Shown here piece after piece: positions 1 to 9,487 of a stretch of DNA of 64,000 nt; the first letter of the stretch is position 1; each line of letters begins with the position of its first letter. This DNA comes from Paenibacillus xylanexedens (GTDB lineage Bacteria; Bacillota; Bacilli; Paenibacillales; Paenibacillaceae). The notes under the pieces are model-generated. The model saw only the letters and a list, made by a program, of their open reading frames with translations. It was not told where the DNA came from and searched no databases. The stretch lies in the NCBI RefSeq assembly GCF_001908275.1, contig NZ_CP018620.1, forward strand, positions 1 to 64,000, written 5' to 3'. Both the position numbers and the translations under genes were made by a program.

Positions 1-896
1 GGAGAGATAATTTTAGCACCCGCAGATAAGGAAGCATTGTAGATATTTTCCTGTATTTTGGATTGCATCGCCAATTCAGCATAATCTGCATCCTCGACTT
101 TGGCTTGCAGATCTGTCAGATTGATATTAAGGTCATCGAGACGCCCCATCATCAGATCAACACGGTTGGTTTTTGCCCCTAGCTCCGAACGAATGGCTAG
201 CATCTTGTTCATTCGGGCATCTATATTATCCAGTTGTTTGGATAACGCCTCGGTATCCCCTTCTGTTAGAGCCTTCATAATGTTATTAACCGTTACGAAT
301 AGATTATCCTCTTCCGTTCCAGTACCAAATACCTCATTGCCATTCACATTGATGGGTAACTGTACACTCTCACCAACAATAAAGTTAATTTTACCCTTGT
401 CCGTTACAATAGATGCAGCATTCGAAGTATCAAAGGACCCATCTGGATTGGTAGGAAACTCATAAGGTTTTACGTCATAGGTTTCACCGTTGAAGATATA
501 CTTGCCGTTCAGTTTACTATTAGATACATCAATTAGTTGTTCATTCAACTGTTTTACTTCCTCGTTAATGCTGTCTAGTGCAGATTGAGGATTAGTGCCT
601 GTCGATCCCTGAACTACCAGTTCACGTAGGCGTTGAACAACGTTCCCAGCTTGATTCATAACGGTATCATTGAATTCCAACCAAGAAATAGCACTGTCTA
701 CGTTTTTCTGATACTGCTCATTGGAGGATAGCTCTGCACGATAACGAAGGGAGTACGTTATTCCTACCGGATCATCTGAAGGTTTGTTAATCTTCCGACT
801 TGTAGCTAATTGGGTCTGGGTGTTATTCATCTGCTGTGCGTTCCGGTTCAGGTTCAATAGTAGCTGTGAACTGAGCATATTATTTGTTATTCTCAT
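1..896 (-). CDS. flgL: Flagellar hook-associated protein 3 (hook-filament junction), C-terminus cut by window edge
   Basis: FlgL sits between the hook-associated ring FlgK and the flagellin filament, outside the cell. The reading frame begins at ATG 896 with MRITNNMLSSQLLLNLN, the flagellin-like N-terminal helix of FlgL, followed by a DDP motif and a long heptad-rich alpha-helical segment. It runs without a stop to base 1, so about 298 residues are present and the C-terminal D0 helix lies outside the window. A GGGAG motif about 13 bases upstream is the likely ribosome site. It follows flgK closely (24 bases) and is the last visible gene of the flgM-flgN-flgK-flgL run, as in Bacillus. Identity rests on the N-terminal pattern plus position after flgK. 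Confidence 0.93.
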   Translation of the reverse strand, partial: MRITNNMLSSQLLLNLNRNAQQMNNTQTQLATSRKINKPSDDPVGITYSLRYRAELSSNEQYQKNVDSAISWLEFNDTVMNQAGNVVQRLRELVVQGSTGTNPQSALDSINEEVKQLNEQLIDVSNSKLNGKYIFNGETYDVKPYEFPTNPDGSFDTSNAASIVTDKGKINFIVGESVQLPINVNGNEVFGTGTEEDNLFVTVNNIMKALTEGDTEALSKQLDNIDARMNKMLAIRSELGAKTNRVDLMMGRLDDLNINLTDLQAKVEDADYAELAMQSKIQENIYNASLSAGAKIIS

Positions 897-920
897 GGTC
901 TGTTATGTCACTCCCTTCTA

Positions 921-2459
921 TTATCTGCCTACTGTCCCAGTAGAGTTAATTAATTTATCAAGTAATTCATCATAAGTGGTCATAAATCGAGCAGATGCGT
1001 TATACGCATGCTGAAACTTAATCATATTGGACATCTCTTCATCTAAAGATACTCCGCTAACCGATTGGCGACGTGTCTCCACCTGCTCCACCAAAAATTC
1101 TGAGTTGGATGTCTGACGTGCGGCTTCCTGAGACTGCACACCTAGCTGTCCAACAATGGCGCTAAACTGTGCGCCAATAGCTGCATTACGCATGCCGTCG
1201 GCAGACTTCATTGGTGTATCTTTCAGATTGGCGAGCAAGATGGCAAGTGTATTATTACCTTTGATTACAGTCTCTGTGCCGGACGCATCTGTAGTACGCA
1301 AAGAAGTAGCAATTTTATTCGGATCAGCTAAAATTTCTGCATTCAATGAGATATTGCCAGCTGTAATGGCTGTTCCCCCACCTGCTGCTGTGAAGAAAGG
1401 TAGACCTGGGGTGGTTGTACCATCCATCGTATACCCCAGCTGATGCAGACCATTGAGTCCCTTTACAGTTACCTTCGTGTCTGTTGCTAATGCCCCCCCT
1501 GCAAGTCCTAAGGCATTCGTAGCAGGGATAACCGATCCTGCTGGAAGTGTGATTTCAATATCACCATTTGCAAGCGTGTTAGCAAGTTCATCCATTTGCT
1601 TCTTATAATCACTCACCAACGTATCTCTGGACTTGATCATACCGTGAACTTCACCGTTAGTTAGCGTACCCGCTGTATATGCCGTATTCAGAAAAGCAGG
1701 ATCTACTGCTACTTGCACCGCTCCGCCTGTAACAAGTGCCTGTCCATTCATCTGAACCTGATATCCTTGCGGAGAATCCGTAACGGTAACATTCATAATT
1801 TTGGACAACTTGTCTGTCATCAGATCACGTTGGTCACGTAGATCATTCGCATTATCACCAAGAGACTCGACTTTCACGATGGCACTATTGAGGTTTGCAA
1901 TGTTACCAAGGTAGCCCTGAATCTCATTACTTTTCACAGCAATATTGCTATTCAGATCTTCGCTAAGCGCACCCAATTGGCGGCTAATCTGATTCATCGC
2001 ATCCGTAAGAGCCAGTGTTGTTTCCTTGACAATACGACGTGCTGTAACGTCCTCAGGGTTTTTACTCAGATCGGACCAGGATTTATAGAAGTTATCCATA
2101 ACGGTCCGAAATCCGGTGTTGGAAGGCTCGTTCACAATAGCTTCAAGTTTCTCAAGCGTGTCTCGTTGAATGGACCAACTCCCGAAGTTGGTGTTTTCAT
2201 TACGATATTGGTCATCCAGAAATTTCTCGCGCACACGGGTAATAGAGTCGAACTCTACCCCTGTACCGAGCTGTCCTGGTGTTGTGCTATGCAGAAATGC
2301 AAACGGCTCCATTGGAATGGATGCCTGCATGTTTACCTTTTGGCGTGAGTACCCTTCCGTGTTGGCATTGGCTACGTTATGGCCTGTTGTGCTAAGAGCT
2401 GTCGTCTGTGTGAACAAACTGCGTTTAGCCGTTTCGATTGAATGAAATGTAGATGTCAC
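921..2459 (-). CDS. flgK: Flagellar hook-associated protein 1
   Basis: FlgK forms the first junction ring on top of the hook and is exported through the flagellar type III apparatus. The 512-residue product opens with the rod/hook-family signature (ALSTTGHNVANANTEGYSRQ at about residues 21-40), has a variable middle domain at roughly 290-390, and ends with the C-terminal coiled-coil D0 segment containing SLDEEMSNMIKFQHAYNASA. Length and domain order are normal for FlgK. The start is GTG with a GGGGGA motif about 7 bases upstream. It lies 19 bases after flgN, which encodes its chaperone, and 24 bases before flgL, so the genes are co-transcribed. Confidence 0.96.
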   Translation of the reverse strand: MTSTFHSIETAKRSLFTQTTALSTTGHNVANANTEGYSRQKVNMQASIPMEPFAFLHSTTPGQLGTGVEFDSITRVREKFLDDQYRNENTNFGSWSIQRDTLEKLEAIVNEPSNTGFRTVMDNFYKSWSDLSKNPEDVTARRIVKETTLALTDAMNQISRQLGALSEDLNSNIAVKSNEIQGYLGNIANLNSAIVKVESLGDNANDLRDQRDLMTDKLSKIMNVTVTDSPQGYQVQMNGQALVTGGAVQVAVDPAFLNTAYTAGTLTNGEVHGMIKSRDTLVSDYKKQMDELANTLANGDIEITLPAGSVIPATNALGLAGGALATDTKVTVKGLNGLHQLGYTMDGTTTPGLPFFTAAGGGTAITAGNISLNAEILADPNKIATSLRTTDASGTETVIKGNNTLAILLANLKDTPMKSADGMRNAAIGAQFSAIVGQLGVQSQEAARQTSNSEFLVEQVETRRQSVSGVSLDEEMSNMIKFQHAYNASARFMTTYDELLDKLINSTGTVGR

Positions 2460-2478
2460 CTGGTTTCCCCCTAATTAA

Positions 2479-2982
2479 TCAGGCACGCGTGTCAAACAGA
2501 CCGATTCGCCCTGGATTACCGTTCTTATCAGCAGGATGCTGATATGTGGCATCCTGTTCTGGCCGAGAAGCAAAGATATCCATTGAAAGATCAATAAACA
2601 TCAACGATTGCTCGATCAGCTTTTGATTCAGTTGATTGATTTCTTTTAATTCATGCAGTGTTCCCGCCAGCTTCTTCTGGACTTCAAGCAATCGCAGTTT
2701 GTCAGCCGGATCAAAAATCAGCTTCGAGATCTCCGTAATGTTCAGATTCAGCATGGACTTGATGCCTCGCTCCTGAAGCAATTCGTGAACTGCGCTCTGC
2801 CGTTCAATCTCCAATGGCTCTTGTTGTTTCATGAAACGGGATTCTTTGTTCAGAACGGCAATGAGTTCATCCACATCGTTTTTGACAATGACCTGTCTCT
2901 TGACCTCGCTGAGTTCCAGCATATCGCGGTGACTTTGTTCCATTTGCTGCAAAACTGCAATTAATCTGTCCAGTGCTGCCAT
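2479..2982 (-). CDS. flgN: FlgN-family flagellar export chaperone
   Basis: FlgN-type proteins are small cytoplasmic helical chaperones that hold FlgK and FlgL in a secretion-competent state. The 167-residue product is almost wholly alpha-helical (residues 1-140) with the usual ALDRLIAVLQQMEQSHRDML beginning and a central EISKLI-DPADKLRL segment, then a polar, proline-containing tail. This matches the Bacillus YvyG/FlgN type in length and in position between flgM and flgK. It starts only 11 bases after flgM ends. Sequence conservation of the family is weak, so the call leans on gene order as well as on the helical pattern. Confidence 0.9.
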   Translation of the reverse strand: MAALDRLIAVLQQMEQSHRDMLELSEVKRQVIVKNDVDELIAVLNKESRFMKQQEPLEIERQSAVHELLQERGIKSMLNLNITEISKLIFDPADKLRLLEVQKKLAGTLHELKEINQLNQKLIEQSLMFIDLSMDIFASRPEQDATYQHPADKNGNPGRIGLFDTRA

Positions 2983-2993
2983 TACGTGATCAC

Positions 2994-3278
2994 CTATTCC
3001 TTATCAAAAGACTTAAAATACGGCAGCAGCTTGTCAGCAAGCTTGCTACTATCTACCTGATACGTTCCCGAACTCACCTGTTCCTTCAGTTCCTGTATCC
3101 GTTGTATGCGTCCTGCATCCTGTGTACGACTTTGTTCTTCAAGCATCTTCATCGCCTCCGGAGAAATGGATACTTCGTCCTTACGGCGGCTCTTCTTGGC
3201 ATCAGCCTGCTGATTGGATTCAACGTTCCTTTGATATGAATTGATGGCGCCAATTCTACTCGGTTCATTGATTTTCAT
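2994..3278 (-). CDS. flgM: Anti-sigma-28 (sigma-D) factor
   Basis: FlgM binds and silences the flagellar sigma factor until the hook is complete, then is exported. The 94-residue product begins MKINEPSRIGAINSYQRN, a typical FlgM N-terminus, and has the conserved DEVSISPEA motif followed by a C-terminal helical sigma-binding half (residues 45-90) containing RIQELKEQVSSGTYQVDS. A GGAAGGAAG ribosome site precedes the ATG. It heads flgM-flgN-flgK-flgL. A terminator (3368-3403) separates it from yvyF upstream, and a possible sigma-D promoter lies at 3318-3344, which would put FlgM under the factor it inhibits. Confidence 0.96.
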   Translation of the reverse strand: MKINEPSRIGAINSYQRNVESNQQADAKKSRRKDEVSISPEAMKMLEEQSRTQDAGRIQRIQELKEQVSSGTYQVDSSKLADKLLPYFKSFDKE

Positions 3279-3317
3279 TTAACTTGCACTTCCTTCCAAA
3301 TAGGGTTTTTAACGACG

Positions 3318-3344
3318 ATATACGTTTTTCTTACTTTATCTTTA
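3318..3344 (-). promoter_or_regulatory. Candidate sigma-D (sigma-28) promoter for flgM
   Basis: Read on the minus strand, TAAA (3344-3341) is followed after 15 bases by ACGTATAT (3325-3318). The sigma-D consensus is TAAA, about 15 bases, GCCGATAT, so the -35 is exact and the -10 matches at five of eight positions. It sits between the yvyF terminator and flgM, where a separate promoter is required. The region is AT-rich, so a chance match is possible. Confidence 0.38.
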
Positions 3345-3367
3345 TGTTATCAAAATGATTAGGAAAA

Positions 3368-3403
3368 TAAAAAAAACCGATAATCTTTAATAAGTTTATC
3401 GGT
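3368..3403 (-). terminator. Intrinsic terminator after yvyF
   Basis: On the minus strand CCGATAA pairs with TTATCGG and is followed by a run of eight T. It lies 50 bases past the yvyF stop and separates yvyF from flgM. Confidence 0.8.
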
Positions 3404-3452
3404 ACGTTTCAAAACATTTGTTATAGCAAGATCTGTATTTAAGACCTCGTTC

Positions 3453-3860
3453 CTATGAATCGCGTAGTTTGTCGACAGCATTGTAGGTTCGTCCGCCTAC
3501 ATTGTTGTTATCCTTCTGACCTACATCGCGAGCTGCACTAGCCAAGTCTTTCGTCAAACGATTACGACAAGAGTCACACATATGACCTTCACGAATCAAT
3601 GTTCCGCATACTTCACAAGGATACATCATATTCGGGGCATTTTCGATGGAAATCCGTCCCTCACGGATGAACTTGGTAATGGTTTTGATCGAAACTTCTG
3701 TTGCATCAGATAGTTCCTGTATATTAGTGCCTTTATTTTCGCGCAAATAATCTACACAGATCTGATATTCCTGTTCCATTTCCTTAATACAGTTCGAGCA
3801 TACATCTCGAAAATTCAACGCATATAATTTACCACAGCGAGGACAATTACCTAGATTCAT
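3453..3860 (-). CDS. yvyF: YvyF-type flagellar operon zinc-ribbon regulator (TIGR03826 family)
   Basis: This 135-residue cytoplasmic protein has an N-terminal zinc ribbon (CPRCGKLY..CSNC, residues about 5-23), a central winged-helix or MerR-like helix-turn-helix (ELSDATEVSIKTITKFIREG, about 49-68) and a second CxxC...CxxC ribbon (CEVCGTLIREGHMCDSC, about 82-98). That arrangement is characteristic of the uncharacterised B. subtilis YvyF family, found between comFC and flgM. Its function is not established; the domains suggest DNA or RNA binding in flagellar control. In this genome a giant fibronectin-III gene separates it from comFC. Its own terminator lies at 3368-3403. Confidence 0.88.
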   Translation of the reverse strand: MNLGNCPRCGKLYALNFRDVCSNCIKEMEQEYQICVDYLRENKGTNIQELSDATEVSIKTITKFIREGRISIENAPNMMYPCEVCGTLIREGHMCDSCRNRLTKDLASAARDVGQKDNNNVGGRTYNAVDKLRDS

Positions 3861-3952
3861 CGCTAAAACGCCCCTCTCAAACTTCCATTTCCGAATAGAT
3901 AATAACTATAGATTACCTTATTTTCTCTGATGAAGCCATAGTCTATTTGCAA

Positions 3953-4001
3953 AACAAAAAAGGGGAACAGGATGCACATATATGCAAACCCATTCCCCCT
4001 T
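3953..4001 (-). terminator. Intrinsic terminator after the fibronectin-III gene
   Basis: On the minus strand AAGGGGGAA pairs with TTCCCCTT around an inner TTGCATATATGTGCA palindrome, followed by TTTTTTGTTTT. It starts about ten bases past the stop of the upstream giant gene and isolates it from yvyF. Confidence 0.85.
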
Positions 4002-4009
4002 ATACATTA

Positions 4010-7000
4010 CTAATTCAATGTTCTAATACTTAGTACAGAAGACCATATGCTTGTGTTCTGATCATTGAATGCCCGAATGCGATATTTATGCAAACTGGAC
4101 GGTAACAGGTCAGAATGAATAAACGTTGTATCACTGACAGTCGCCACAATTTGCCCATCGGCTTCAATTTCGTAAGACGAAGCACCGATAGCCGCTTCCC
4201 ATGTCAGAATAACGTTTGTTCTGTCTGAAGTTCCTTTGAGCACAGGTGTAGTTAATTGAGTCATTCCCGCTATGATCTCACTCCAAGCTCCCGCACCAGA
4301 AGCATTTTTGGCCCGAATCCGGAAGGTATGCTCCGTATTTGGTGCAAGTCCGCTCTTCGTATAAGCTACTCCACTCACGGCAACCACCGTACCATCAATC
4401 TCCAGATCATACCCGGTAGCTCCAGTTACAGCACTCCATCTCAGCGCAATAGCCGCTGTGGTTGCAGAGTTAATACTCAAGCCTGAGACACTTGCAGGTA
4501 ACGTAGTTTGGGACAATATTGCTGTCCATGCACTCACATTAGTGTCGGTCAGGGCACGAATACGATATTTATGAATCGTTCCACCAAGTACTCCATTATG
4601 GACATACAAGAGATCACTTACAGTAGCAACCACTATGCCATCTGCCTCAATCTCATATTTTGTTGCACCAACAACTTCATTCCATGTCAGCGTAACTGCG
4701 GTTTCTTCAGGTACAGCTTTCAGTGTTGTTGGTACATTTAATTGGGTCGAGGCGGTTACAATCTCACTCCAGCTACCAATGCCGGCAGCATTTTTGGCAC
4801 GAATGCGGAAGGTATGCTCTGTATTGGCTAGAAGTGCTGTTTTGGTATAAGCCAGAGCCGTTACAGCAACTATTTTACCATCGATCTCAAGATCGTATCC
4901 TGTTGCTCCCGTAACCGCATTCCACTTCATAGAAATTGCTACTGTTGTTGCAGAATTCATACTCAATCCAGTCACACTGCCTGGTATAGTGCTTTGAGTC
5001 AAGACCGTAGACCAAGCGCTGCTGTTCTTATCCGTTAATGCACGCACACGATAGGTGTGCGATGTTCCTGCAAGCAAATTACTATGAACATATGAGGGAT
5101 CGGTTACTGTAGAAACAATTGTTCCATCTGCCTCAATTTCATATTTAGTTGCATCTTTAATATCAAGCCAATTCAAAGTAATAGCTGTTTCCTCTGATGT
5201 TGCTTTCAGAGCAGGTGTGTTTAACTGGGTTGTAACATCTGTTACATCTCCCCAAGCTCCAGCTCCAGCAATATTTTTGGAACGAATACGGAATGTATGA
5301 TCCGTATTGGCGATAAGTCCCGTTTTGGTGTAAACCACTCCACTAACAGGTACCACCGTGCCATCAATTTCAAGGTCATATCCCGTCGCTCCTGAGACTG
5401 CGTTCCACTTCAGAGCAACAGCTGTGTTCGTTACACTTGTTACCGTTAGCCCGGTCACAGAACCAGGCAACGTATTTTGTGTCAAGACCGCAGTCCAAGC
5501 TCCAACATTGGTTTCGGTCAGAGCGCGTACGCGGTATTTATGTGCTGTTCCAGCTATCAGATTATTGTGAGTATAAGTAGGCACCTTAACAGTACCCACT
5601 AAGACTCCGTCCGCTTCAATCTCATATTTGGTTGCATCTTTAACTTCAGGCCATGTCAAGGTGACCGCTTGTTCCTCAGAAGAAGCCTTCAGCACAGGTG
5701 TGTTAAGTAAAGTTGTGCCATCTACAATCTCACTCCATATACTTGCACCTGCTGTATTTTTAGAACGAATACGGAACGTGTGATCCGTATTTGTCACAAG
5801 CCCACTCTTCGTATAAGCTACTCCCGTTACTGGTACAACTGTACCATCGATCTCAAGATCATATCCTGTTGCTCCCGTTACTGCCGTCCATTTTAAGGCA
5901 ATGGCTACATTGGTAACGGAGCTAATACTTAAACCAGTAACCGAAGCAGGTATCGTATTTTGCGTCAGCACCGCAGTCCAGGCACCTGTATTAGAGTCCG
6001 TCAGTGCACGTACACGATATTTATGCGCCGTTCCTGGAAGCAAACTAGTGTGCACATATTTCAGTTCGCTAATTGTACCAGTAACGACTCCATCTGCTTC
6101 AATCTCATACTTGGTTGCATCTGCTACATCGGCCCATGTCAATGTAATCGCAGTCTCTTCCGAGGAAGCTTTTAGAACAGGGGTATTTAATAACGTTGTA
6201 CCACTTACCTCATCACTCCATGCTCCGGCACCTGCCGCATTTTTGGAGCGAACGCGGAACGTATGATCCGTATTAGCCGCAAGTCCGGTCTTGTTGTAGG
6301 TTAATCCAGTAGCAGCTACTACCGTGCCATCAATTTCAAGCTCATAACCTGTTGCTCCGGTTACAGCATTCCATTTCAAAGCCATTGTTGTGTTCGTTAC
6401 AGAGGTAATACCCAGTCCAGTAACTGAACCTGGTAGTGTATTTTGATTTAAGACAGCAGTCCAAGCCCCGTTGTTTGTATCTGTCAGTGCTCGTACACGA
6501 TACTTATGCGCTGTTCCTGGCTGAAGACTTGAATGTACATACTTCGGCTCATTAACGGTTGCAACAATTGAGCCATCTGCTTCAATCTCATACTTGATCG
6601 CATCTGATACATCTGCCCATGTTACTGTAATAGCAGTCTCTTCCGAGGAAGCTTTTAAAATAGGGGTATTCAACAATGTCGTACCATCAATGATATCACT
6701 CCATACTCCGGCACCTGCCGTATTTTTAGAGCGAACGCGGAACGTATGATTCGTATTGGCTGCAAGACCTGTCTTGTTGTATGTTAATCCACTTACAGCT
6801 ACTACCGTGCCATCAATCTCCAAGTCATAACCCGTTGCTCCAGTTACGGCATTCCACTTAAGCGCGATAGCGACATTGGTTGCAGAGGTTACACTCAACC
6901 CTGTGACTGAACCCGGTAAAGTATTCTGAGTGAGAAGTGCAGTCCAAGGGCTAACGTTGAGCTCCGTCAGGGCTCTTACACGATACTTATGCGTTGTTCC

Positions 7001-9487
7001 TGGAGTCAAACTCTCGTGTGTATAGACTGGCGCCGTAACCGTAGTTACAACAATACCATCTGCTTCCACTTCATATTTGGTTGCATCAGTAACATCTGCC
7101 CAAGTTACTGTAATTGCATCTTCTTGGGAAGATGCTTTCAGAACAGGCGTATTGAGTTGAGTCGTACCACTTACCACGTCACTCCACACACCCACACCTG
7201 CCATATTTTTGGAACGGATACGGAACGTATGGTCCGTATTCGCTGTAAGACCACTCTTCGTATATGTTAAACCAGTAACTGGAACTACCACTCCATCAAT
7301 CTCCAAGTCATATCCAGAGCTACCGGTCACTGCACTCCATTTCAAGGCAATTGTGGTGTTTGTTGTGGATGTTAAACTGAGACCTGATACTATTGCAGGC
7401 AATGTACTCTGCGTCAGGATTGCTGTCCATGCACTTGTGTTATTGTCAGTAGCTACACGAACACGATATTTATGAGAAGTACCTGGTAATATATTTTCGT
7501 GTGTGTAGTTTGATTCACTTACATTCGCAACAATTACACCATCTGCTTCAACTTCATATGCAGTAGCATCTGGTATGGATGTCCACGTCAATGTGATTGC
7601 TGTTTCTTCAGAGGATGCCTTCAATACAGGAAGATTAAATTGCGTACGACCTGTTACTATTTCGCTCCAGGCTCCTGCACCTGCAACGTTCTTTGAACGA
7701 ATACGGAAAGTGTGTTCCGTGTTTCCAACGAGTCCACTCTTCGTATAACTTGTAGCTGCCAAAGAAATCGGAGTGCCGTCAATTTCCAGATCGTAGCCTG
7801 TAGCACCGGTAACCGCATTCCATTTTACCGTAATGGCTGCATTGGTGACTGCACTCACATTCAATCCACCGACAGAGCCAGGCAAGGTATTTTGCGTTAC
7901 CACCGGTGTCCAAGCACTTGTATTCGTCTCATTGATTGCCCGCACACGATATTTATGCGCTGTGCCTGGTGTCAAATTGGTGTGGTTAAAGATTCGGTCT
8001 TCTAAACCTGAAGAAACAACTCCATCTGCTTCAATCTCATACGAAGTTGCACCTTCAATTGGAGCCCATACAAGTACAACTTCCTCTGCCGTGGCATTAG
8101 ACTGGACTACGGGTGTGCTCAATTGAGTGGTGCCCGTTACTGGATCACTCCAACTTCCTGCCCCACCTGAATTTTTCGATCTGATTCTGAAGGTATATTC
8201 TGTATTGGCTGCAAGTCCAGTATTGTTGTATGTGGTTCCTGTTACCGCAACAACTGCCCCATTGATCTCCAGATCATATCCTGTGGCCCCCTTAACAGCA
8301 GTCCAGGATACAGACAATTTATTCAATGTAGCATCTGTAATTTTCAAACCATCTGCACGGTTAGGTACTGTTAATTGACTTAGTGGTTTACTCCATGAAC
8401 TCTCATTGTCAGTTGAGAATGCTTTCAGCACATAGGTATGTGTTGAATTGGCCTCCAAATCGTCATGCTCATATGAGTTCACATTGCTCAATTCAATAGG
8501 TTCTCCTCCGTCAATTCGCAATTGATATCGATCTGCAAATTCAACAGATTTCCAATTCAATGTATTCTTTCCCTCTTCGCCTTTTACAGTTAAGATCGGT
8601 TTTTCAAGCAAAGTTCTCAGCGAGTATGGAACACTCCACTCACCTACACCTCTTTGATTAATACCACGTACTCTGTAAGTATAGTTCGTATTATTTTTAT
8701 AAGGGCCAATTGTATAGTTCAGACCATAAAATGGACCTTTAGTTACTCCATTTTCTTCAATCTCATACTGAACTGCTTGTTGTGCAGCTGACCAGTTAAG
8801 GTTGATCGTCGCATCATTCGCAGTGGCTACCAGGCCAGAAGGAATAGCAGGAACCGTAGTAATTGGCTCCTTTGTTCCCGACTCCTTAACAAAGCTGAAT
8901 GATTCTGCCTTGCGTGTGTAATATGGATTAAGGTTGGATACAAAATCTACCACAGCGCCCGTATCCGCACTAATCACCAAACTAAGTTGAGAGGCTTCAT
9001 AACTTTGTACATATCTGGGTGTTTCCATACCAAATTCATCGACTCTGGAAATGTCCCAAACACCTACATTCGTACCTGATTGTCTATATTCCATGGTACT
9101 GTAATATTCCCACACCTCGGAAAAGTCAACGATAAATGCGTTAGTCACTTGCCCAGTATAGGTAGAAGTATATTTACCAAAGGTAACATTGGTCATATTT
9201 TCAACAGTTCCTCTAATAGACTGACTTCTTGAGAAGGAATATCCTGTTGCTGAAAAGCTGTATGATCTGACCCAACCCAAATCAACCGGTTTCTGATTCA
9301 CCATCAGATTTCCATTCTGTTCTGATAATACAAAACGATAATCATTACTGGATGCAATAATTCTATTACTCGTTGCGGCATCTGCCCGGTTCCCCCCGTA
9401 CACGCCAAACTGTCCGAATACCAGCATGAATACTAGTAGACGGACAGTCCATAAGTAAAATCCATTTTTTCTTTTTCCTGCGACCAC
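4010..9487 (-). CDS. Giant secreted protein with about 20 fibronectin type III modules
   Basis: A secreted protein of about 1,825 residues. The best start is GTG at 9487, which has an AGGGGAG ribosome site seven bases upstream and opens directly into a signal peptide (basic KRK, hydrophobic LLVFMLVFGQFG, then ADAA). A longer in-frame ATG at 9553 lacks such a site. After an N-terminal domain of unknown fold (about 40-215) come two divergent fibronectin-III modules and then nine tandem pairs. Each pair is an A module (signature GATGYDLEIDG ... TFRIRSKN) and a B module (signature DATKYEIEADG ... HKYRVRAL). No SLH, LPXTG, transmembrane or catalytic domain is seen, so how it stays at the surface is unclear. 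The role is probably adhesive or structural; partners are unknown. It is inserted between comFC and yvyF, genes that are close neighbours in Bacillus. Confidence 0.88.
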   Translation of the reverse strand: MVAGKRKNGFYLWTVRLLVFMLVFGQFGVYGGNRADAATSNRIIASSNDYRFVLSEQNGNLMVNQKPVDLGWVRSYSFSATGYSFSRSQSIRGTVENMTNVTFGKYTSTYTGQVTNAFIVDFSEVWEYYSTMEYRQSGTNVGVWDISRVDEFGMETPRYVQSYEASQLSLVISADTGAVVDFVSNLNPYYTRKAESFSFVKESGTKEPITTVPAIPSGLVATANDATINLNWSAAQQAVQYEIEENGVTKGPFYGLNYTIGPYKNNTNYTYRVRGINQRGVGEWSVPYSLRTLLEKPILTVKGEEGKNTLNWKSVEFADRYQLRIDGGEPIELSNVNSYEHDDLEANSTHTYVLKAFSTDNESSWSKPLSQLTVPNRADGLKITDATLNKLSVSWTAVKGATGYDLEINGAVVAVTGTTYNNTGLAANTEYTFRIRSKNSGGAGSWSDPVTGTTQLSTPVVQSNATAEEVVLVWAPIEGATSYEIEADGVVSSGLEDRIFNHTNLTPGTAHKYRVRAINETNTSAWTPVVTQNTLPGSVGGLNVSAVTNAAITVKWNAVTGATGYDLEIDGTPISLAATSYTKSGLVGNTEHTFRIRSKNVAGAGAWSEIVTGRTQFNLPVLKASSEETAITLTWTSIPDATAYEVEADGVIVANVSESNYTHENILPGTSHKYRVRVATDNNTSAWTAILTQSTLPAIVSGLSLTSTTNTTIALKWSAVTGSSGYDLEIDGVVVPVTGLTYTKSGLTANTDHTFRIRSKNMAGVGVWSDVVSGTTQLNTPVLKASSQEDAITVTWADVTDATKYEVEADGIVVTTVTAPVYTHESLTPGTTHKYRVRALTELNVSPWTALLTQNTLPGSVTGLSVTSATNVAIALKWNAVTGATGYDLEIDGTVVAVSGLTYNKTGLAANTNHTFRVRSKNTAGAGVWSDIIDGTTLLNTPILKASSEETAITVTWADVSDAIKYEIEADGSIVATVNEPKYVHSSLQPGTAHKYRVRALTDTNNGAWTAVLNQNTLPGSVTGLGITSVTNTTMALKWNAVTGATGYELEIDGTVVAATGLTYNKTGLAANTDHTFRVRSKNAAGAGAWSDEVSGTTLLNTPVLKASSEETAITLTWADVADATKYEIEADGVVTGTISELKYVHTSLLPGTAHKYRVRALTDSNTGAWTAVLTQNTIPASVTGLSISSVTNVAIALKWTAVTGATGYDLEIDGTVVPVTGVAYTKSGLVTNTDHTFRIRSKNTAGASIWSEIVDGTTLLNTPVLKASSEEQAVTLTWPEVKDATKYEIEADGVLVGTVKVPTYTHNNLIAGTAHKYRVRALTETNVGAWTAVLTQNTLPGSVTGLTVTSVTNTAVALKWNAVSGATGYDLEIDGTVVPVSGVVYTKTGLIANTDHTFRIRSKNIAGAGAWGDVTDVTTQLNTPALKATSEETAITLNWLDIKDATKYEIEADGTIVSTVTDPSYVHSNLLAGTSHTYRVRALTDKNSSAWSTVLTQSTIPGSVTGLSMNSATTVAISMKWNAVTGATGYDLEIDGKIVAVTALAYTKTALLANTEHTFRIRAKNAAGIGSWSEIVTASTQLNVPTTLKAVPEETAVTLTWNEVVGATKYEIEADGIVVATVSDLLYVHNGVLGGTIHKYRIRALTDTNVSAWTAILSQTTLPASVSGLSINSATTAAIALRWSAVTGATGYDLEIDGTVVAVSGVAYTKSGLAPNTEHTFRIRAKNASGAGAWSEIIAGMTQLTTPVLKGTSDRTNVILTWEAAIGASSYEIEADGQIVATVSDTTFIHSDLLPSSLHKYRIRAFNDQNTSIWSSVLSIRTLN
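4380..8730 (-). repeat. Nine tandem 483-bp coding repeats (fibronectin-III A/B pairs)
   Basis: The codons for the YDLEIDG motif recur at 4391, 4877, 5360, 5843, 6326, 6809, 7292, 7775 and 8258. Seven consecutive spacings are exactly 483 bp (161 codons) and the remaining two intervals are 483 and 486. The copies are visibly similar at DNA level, which points to amplification by unequal recombination. Confidence 0.9.

Noticed and set aside
4380..8730. CRISPR-like regular repeats
   Set aside because: The 483-bp period is too long, there are no spacers, and the repeats are in-frame protein modules.
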